A stretch of DNA of 64,000 nt from Polynucleobacter necessarius. GTDB lineage: Bacteria > Pseudomonadota > Gammaproteobacteria > Burkholderiales > Burkholderiaceae. A program made the translations under genes and the position numbers. The notes under the pieces are model-generated. The model had not been told where the DNA came from. It saw only the letters and a list, made by a program, of their open reading frames with translations, and ran no database searches. The stretch is from NCBI GenBank assembly GCA_900095165.1, contig LT606947.1:1302001-1366000 (forward strand). Direction: 5' to 3'. Below, in pieces: positions 60,151 through 64,000 of the stretch; positions within the stretch are counted from its first letter, which is position 1, and each line of letters begins with the position of its first letter.

Positions 60151-61281
60151 ATGAATAAGCCTCAATCCCTCTATATTGGCCTGATGTCTGGCACTAGCCT
60201 AGATGGGATAGATGCCGTGCTGGCAAAGATTGAAGCCTCTGGGGAGACATCCCTGCTGGACTCCGTAAGCATTGTCTTTAGCCCCGAATTACGTAAAGCT
60301 CTACTAGATCTCCAGGCCCCTGGGCCAAACGAGATTCACCGGGAAAACCAAGCCGGCAACGCCTTAGCCTCAGCCTATGCGGATGCAGTCAAACAATTGC
60401 TTACTCAGGCAAAGCTTTCTCCTGCAGATATCAGCGCGATTGGCGCTCATGGTCAGACTATTCGTCATCAAGCTGATCTTGCTCATCACTTAGCTTATAC
60501 GCACCAAACCCTCAACCCAGCTCTATTAGCGGAACTCACTGGGATTGATGTCATTGCTGACTTTAGAAGTCGCGATTTGGCAGCAGGTGGTCATGGTGCG
60601 CCTCTAGTCCCAGCCTTTCATGCGCAACAGTTTGCTACAGATAAAGATATTGCCGTGCTCAACCTTGGTGGCATTGCTAACCTGACGCTATTGCCTAAAG
60701 ATGGTGAGGTGAAGGGATTTGATTGCGGCCCCGGCAATATGTTGATGGATGCCTGGATTGCAGATCAACAGGGTCGTGCTTTTGATGAGAACGGTACTTG
60801 GGCCTTACAAGGCAAAGTCAGTCAAGCGCTGTTATCAAGAATGATGACAGATTCATTTTTTGCAAAAGCGCCACCCAAAAGCACGGGGCGTGATGACTTT
60901 CATCTAGGATGGTTGCAAAAGCAAGTTGGCTCGGACAACATCAACGCCGAAGATGTACAAGCCACACTATTGCAATTAACTGTGGATTCAGCCTTACAAG
61001 CTTTAGAGGGTTATGCCCCGCAAACCCAAACGCTGATTGTCTGTGGTGGCGGTGCGCGCAATATTGCCTTATTGGATTTATTTAAAGCTAGAGCAGAAAA
61101 CTTATTTAAAAACTCACTGGAGATTGTTACCAGCGATGCACTTGGCATTGATCCTCAGCTAGTAGAAGGTCTTGCATTCGCATGGCTTGCTTGGGCTCAT
61201 AAAGCAAAACGGCCAGCAAACTTGCCAGCCGTTACGGGAGCGAAGGGCCCTAGAATTCTAGGTGCTTGCTATCCAACTTAA
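60151..61281 (+). CDS. anmK: Anhydro-N-acetylmuramic acid kinase
   Basis: AnmK opens and phosphorylates 1,6-anhydro-MurNAc from cell-wall turnover to MurNAc-6-phosphate. The 376-residue protein shows GLMSGTSLDGIDAVLAKIE (ATP site), AIGAHGQTIRHQ, DVIADFRSRDLAAGGHGAPL with the catalytic aspartate, and GGIANLTLL, GFDCGPGNMLMDAW. With amgK and murU at 45-47 kb it supports an intact muropeptide recycling route; a MupP phosphatase is needed too and is not in the window. Intact. Confidence 0.95.
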   Translation: MNKPQSLYIGLMSGTSLDGIDAVLAKIEASGETSLLDSVSIVFSPELRKALLDLQAPGPNEIHRENQAGNALASAYADAVKQLLTQAKLSPADISAIGAHGQTIRHQADLAHHLAYTHQTLNPALLAELTGIDVIADFRSRDLAAGGHGAPLVPAFHAQQFATDKDIAVLNLGGIANLTLLPKDGEVKGFDCGPGNMLMDAWIADQQGRAFDENGTWALQGKVSQALLSRMMTDSFFAKAPPKSTGRDDFHLGWLQKQVGSDNINAEDVQATLLQLTVDSALQALEGYAPQTQTLIVCGGGARNIALLDLFKARAENLFKNSLEIVTSDALGIDPQLVEGLAFAWLAWAHKAKRPANLPAVTGAKGPRILGACYPT

Positions 61282-61300
61282 TTCAATAAACTTTATCTCT

Positions 61301-61675
61301 TTAAGCGGAGAAAGAAGATCCACAACCGCAAGTAGTTTGTGCATTTGGATTTTTGATTACAAACTGTGAGCCGTTGATATCTTCTTTGCAATCAATCTCA
61401 GCACCAACTAAATATTGAAAGCTCATTGAATCAACCAACAAAGTAACGCCATTCTTTTCAAAGAGTGTGTCATCCTCATTCACAGCATCATCAAATGTGA
61501 AGCCGTATTGAAATCCTGAGCAACCACCACCTTGTACGAATACACGGAGCTTCAACTCTGGATTACCTTCTTTAGCAATCAAGTCAGCCACTTTTGCAGC
61601 AGCGCTATCCGTGAATACCAATGGGGTTGGTGGCTCAGCTAAATCTTGTGCAGGTTGTGTAGCTAATTCAGTCAT
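61301..61675 (-). CDS. erpA: Iron-sulfur cluster insertion protein ErpA
   Basis: An A-type carrier delivering [4Fe-4S]/[2Fe-2S] clusters to apo-enzymes. The 124-residue protein has the three cysteine ligands in [17 protein letters not shown] and [12 protein letters not shown] short N-terminal extension ([18 protein letters not shown]) precedes the Fe-S biosynthesis domain. ErpA is essential in many aerobes, consistent with its intactness. Typical Burkholderiales place near argC and rpsI. Confidence 0.94.
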   Translation of the reverse strand: MTELATQPAQDLAEPPTPLVFTDSAAAKVADLIAKEGNPELKLRVFVQGGGCSGFQYGFTFDDAVNEDDTLFEKNGVTLLVDSMSFQYLVGAEIDCKEDINGSQFVIKNPNAQTTCGCGSSFSA

Positions 61676-61758
61676 GATTTACTCCTAATTCAAAAGGCAA
61701 TAGTCTATTTTAGGCTTTTAATGCCAAGCTTGCTGAAGGGTCTTTTCCGCCAGCCTCA

Positions 61759-62817
61759 TTATGGTGAAACGGCAATCTGCGTTAATCCAGTGGTCTCAGG
61801 TAAGCCAAACATCAGATTCATACACTGCACGCCCTGGCCTGAGGCACCCTTCACCAAATTATCTTCAACTACCAAAATAACTAAAGTATCACCATCGCCA
61901 GGACGATGAATGGCGATTCGCAAGCCGTTACTGCCCCGTACAGAGCGTGTTTCTGGATGACTGCCAGCCGGCATTACATCTACAAAAGGCTCCCCTTTGT
62001 AGAAGTCCTCGTACAGCTTTTGGAAATCCACTTTCATTCCAGCCTCAGTCAAGCGGACATATAGGGTTGAATGAATCCCTCTAATCATTGGCGTCAAATG
62101 CGGCACAAATGTCAGGCCAATCTGATCGTGACTAGCGATAGCCTTCAAACCTTGAATGATTTCTGGAAGATGGCGATGACCTTTAACACCGTAAGCCTTA
62201 AAGTTATCACTAGACTCCGATAGCAAGGTACCGATCTCCGCCTTACGACCAGCACCAGACGTCCCCGACTTAGAGTCAGAAATAATATGCGTGCCATCAA
62301 TCAGTTGCTTGCCCCCAGTAGACTTTGGTGACAGCAATGGAGCAAGCCCAAGCTGCACAGAAGTTGGGTAGCAGCCAGCCAAACCGACTACGCGCGCTTT
62401 TTTAATTTCTTCACGATTAATTTCTGCCAAACCATAGACTGCCTCCGCCAAGATTTCTGGGCAGCCATGCTCCATACCGTACCACCTAGAAAATTCTTTA
62501 ACGTCTTTTAAACGGAAGTCGGCAGCAAGATCCAAAATCTTCACGTTATTAGCAAGCAGCTCTTTGGCTTGTGCCATTGCTACGCCATGGGGTGTTGCAA
62601 AGAACACAACATCGCATTCATTTAGCCTGGCTTCATCCGGTGTCGTGAATTTCAGATCAATGCGGCCACGTAAAGATGGAAACATCTCGGCTACTGGCAT
62701 GCCAGCTTCTGTGCGGGAAGTAATTGCCTGAATTTTTACTTCGGGGTGTTGCGCCAATAGACGCAGCAATTCCACTCCGGTATATCCAGTGCCACCTACG
62801 ATGCCAACTTTAATCAT
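61759..62817 (-). CDS. argC: N-acetyl-gamma-glutamyl-phosphate reductase
   Basis: ArgC reduces N-acetylglutamyl phosphate with NADPH in arginine synthesis. I choose ATG 62817 ([18 protein letters not shown]) with GGAG seven bases upstream, giving 352 residues; a TTG four codons earlier is unlikely. The Rossmann motif is at the start, the active cysteine in [15 protein letters not shown], and [11 protein letters not shown] carries the conserved histidine. Intact, so arginine synthesis looks kept at this step. Confidence 0.95.
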   Translation of the reverse strand: MIKVGIVGGTGYTGVELLRLLAQHPEVKIQAITSRTEAGMPVAEMFPSLRGRIDLKFTTPDEARLNECDVVFFATPHGVAMAQAKELLANNVKILDLAADFRLKDVKEFSRWYGMEHGCPEILAEAVYGLAEINREEIKKARVVGLAGCYPTSVQLGLAPLLSPKSTGGKQLIDGTHIISDSKSGTSGAGRKAEIGTLLSESSDNFKAYGVKGHRHLPEIIQGLKAIASHDQIGLTFVPHLTPMIRGIHSTLYVRLTEAGMKVDFQKLYEDFYKGEPFVDVMPAGSHPETRSVRGSNGLRIAIHRPGDGDTLVILVVEDNLVKGASGQGVQCMNLMFGLPETTGLTQIAVSP

Positions 62818-62875
62818 GCCATTCTCCAAAATACCGACTGATGAATTTTATTTCTTTAATACCTAGATTGTAGAA

Positions 62876-62905
62876 ACAAAAAGGGCCGCTTGCGCGACCC
62901 TTTCG
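62876..62905 (-). terminator. Terminator after rpsI
   Basis: On the minus strand AAAGGG-CGC arms pair with GCG-CCCTTT around a short loop, followed by a T-run, 26 bases past the rpsI stop and before argC. It separates the ribosomal operon from argC. Confidence 0.85.
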
Positions 62906-62930
62906 ATAAAACTTGAGCGACTGAAAGAAA

Positions 62931-63332
62931 TTAGCGCTTGCTGAACTGCTTACGACGACGCGCGCCGTGCAGACCAACTTTTTTACGCTCAACTTCACGA
63001 GCATCGCGAGTTACCAAGCCTGCTTTAGACAGGGTTGGCTTCAATGCGTTGTCGTAGTCGATCAATGCACGAGTAACACCGTGACGAACTGCACCAGATT
63101 GGCCAGTTTCACCGCCGCCACTAACGTTTACTTTGATATCAAAGGTTGTTAGGTGGGCTGTGAGAGCCAAAGGCTGACGAGCGATCATGCGTGATGTTTC
63201 GCGAGCAAAGTAAGCATCGATAGGTTTACCGTTAACGGTAATCTCACCCTTGCCAGATTTAATGAATACACGTGCTACAGAGCTCTTGCGACGACCTGTA
63301 CCGTAATTCCAATTTCCGTAATTAATAGCCAT
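62931..63332 (-). CDS. rpsI: Small-subunit ribosomal protein S9
   Basis: S9, 133 residues, with the conserved [19 protein letters not shown] start (here [19 protein letters not shown]), [20 protein letters not shown] in the middle and the basic tail [11 protein letters not shown] that reaches the P-site tRNA. It follows rplM after nine bases in the standard rplM-rpsI operon. Intact. Confidence 0.98.
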   Translation of the reverse strand: MAINYGNWNYGTGRRKSSVARVFIKSGKGEITVNGKPIDAYFARETSRMIARQPLALTAHLTTFDIKVNVSGGGETGQSGAVRHGVTRALIDYDNALKPTLSKAGLVTRDAREVERKKVGLHGARRRKQFSKR

Positions 63333-63341
63333 TTGGTTTCC

Positions 63342-63770
63342 TTAAATCTCTAATGCTTTTGGCTGTTGAGCCGCATGCGGATGACTGGCGTCGCCGTAGA
63401 CTTTTAATTTCTTGATCATGGCATAACCTAGTGGGCCTTTTGGCAACATACCTTTCACAGCCTTCTCTAAAGCACGGCCTGGGAAACGATCTTGCATCTT
63501 GTCGAAGTTGGTCGAACTAATACCACCTGGGTATCCGCTGTGACGATAATAAATTTTATTCAAGCCTTTTGTGCCTGTAACACGCAGCTTAGAAGAGTTG
63601 ATGACAACAATGAAGTCGCCGGTATCAACGTGTGGGGTGTATTCAGGCTTGTGCTTGCCGCGTAGACGGAGTGCCACTTCACTGGCGACACGACCGAGGA
63701 CTTTGTCCGTAGCGTCAATCACGAACCACTCATGCGCTACCTCATGGGATTTTGCAGAAAAAGTTTTCAT
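63342..63770 (-). CDS. rplM: Large-subunit ribosomal protein L13
   Basis: L13, 142 residues, an early assembly protein of the 50S subunit. It reads [20 protein letters not shown], then [20 protein letters not shown] and [23 protein letters not shown] 63770 is first in the rplM-rpsI operon. Intact. Confidence 0.98.
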   Translation of the reverse strand: MKTFSAKSHEVAHEWFVIDATDKVLGRVASEVALRLRGKHKPEYTPHVDTGDFIVVINSSKLRVTGTKGLNKIYYRHSGYPGGISSTNFDKMQDRFPGRALEKAVKGMLPKGPLGYAMIKKLKVYGDASHPHAAQQPKALEI

Positions 63771-63783
63771 GATTTCTCAAATT

Positions 63784-63812
63784 GTTATAGTCAAAAAAAT
63801 TACTCCAATCAA
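63784..63812 (-). promoter_or_regulatory. Possible rplM promoter
   Basis: On the minus strand TTGATT (63807-63812) and TATAAC (63784-63789) are spaced by 17 bases. The -10 box lies only 13 bases before the rplM ATG, which would give a very short leader, so the assignment is tentative. Confidence 0.3.
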
Positions 63813-63928
63813 ATTACGTCCACCTTGGCCCTGCTTATGTTTGCAAGCTCGCAAATTCTGTAATTCACTTGGTACAACAATTACCGCTGACTGGTTCGGT
63901 AATTCAGTAAAGCCTTGAATTGTAACCC

Positions 63929-63956
63929 AAAAAAACCCAGGAACGAGTCCTGGGTT
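63929..63956 (-). terminator. Terminator of a gene right of the window
   Basis: CCCAGGA / TCCTGGG arms around ACGAG, followed on the minus strand by a run of seven T. It should end a leftward transcript whose gene lies beyond 64000, insulating rplM. Confidence 0.8.
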
Positions 63957-64000
63957 GGAATCCACCTATGTTTTAAGTGGAGGAGACGCTGGGAGGCAAG

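Overview
The window looks like a chromosome segment of a betaproteobacterium of the order Burkholderiales, most likely Polynucleobacter (moderate GC, gene orders such as lptD-surA-pdxA-rsmA, dusB-fis-purH-ruvCAB and argC-rpsI-rplM). About twenty genes are broken by frameshifts or in-frame stops, while nearly all large housekeeping genes are open. This split between dispensable and essential genes is what a recently host-restricted Polynucleobacter (the P. necessarius type of ciliate endosymbiont) would show. The genus and lifestyle are inferences from the sequence, not search results.

Positions 1-16240 are an accessory island abutting the 3' end of a tRNA-Met(CAT) gene. Reading away from the tRNA it holds six GTTACTCAC repeats that look like integrase arm sites, a wrecked P4-type integrase, an AlbA_2/RecG-like remnant, AlpA-like and helix-turn-helix genes, small secreted and membrane proteins, an Xre/RES toxin-antitoxin pair whose toxin is frameshifted, a type I restriction-modification locus (hsdM intact, hsdS with a 13-copy tetranucleotide tract, RhuM-like gene and hsdR broken), and the start of a DUF262 gene at the left edge. 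The left end of the island lies outside the window.

Positions 16387-30658 mix intact small genes (FAH-family hydrolase, TRIC channel, maleylacetoacetate isomerase, gamma-carbonic-anhydrase-like protein, htpG, rhodanese) with broken transport and catabolic genes (MOSC protein, MHS-family symporter, gamma-glutamyltransferase, AEC permease, ammonium transporter, Na+/H+ antiporter).

Positions 30716-54770 are core. A rightward cluster runs miaB (broken)-ybeY-corC-lnt-glyQ-glyS-gmhB-plsC; a leftward operon lptD-surA-pdxA-rsmA serves outer-membrane assembly, vitamin B6 synthesis and ribosome maturation; a rightward run amgK-murU-pepP-ubiH-like-dusB-fis-purH-ruvC-ruvA-ruvB follows. amgK and murU, with anmK further right, give the later steps of muropeptide recycling to UDP-MurNAc.

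Positions 54779-58820 are another eroded patch: a frameshifted repeat protein and a dead operon (Bug solute receptor and a two-subunit tartrate dehydratase/fumarase) beside its intact divergent LysR regulator with a palindromic operator. The right end is core again: tyrS, anmK, erpA, argC, rpsI, rplM. The strongest lead is the slippage-prone tract in hsdS, in frame and poised to switch the specificity subunit, next to an intact methyltransferase and a dead nuclease subunit.
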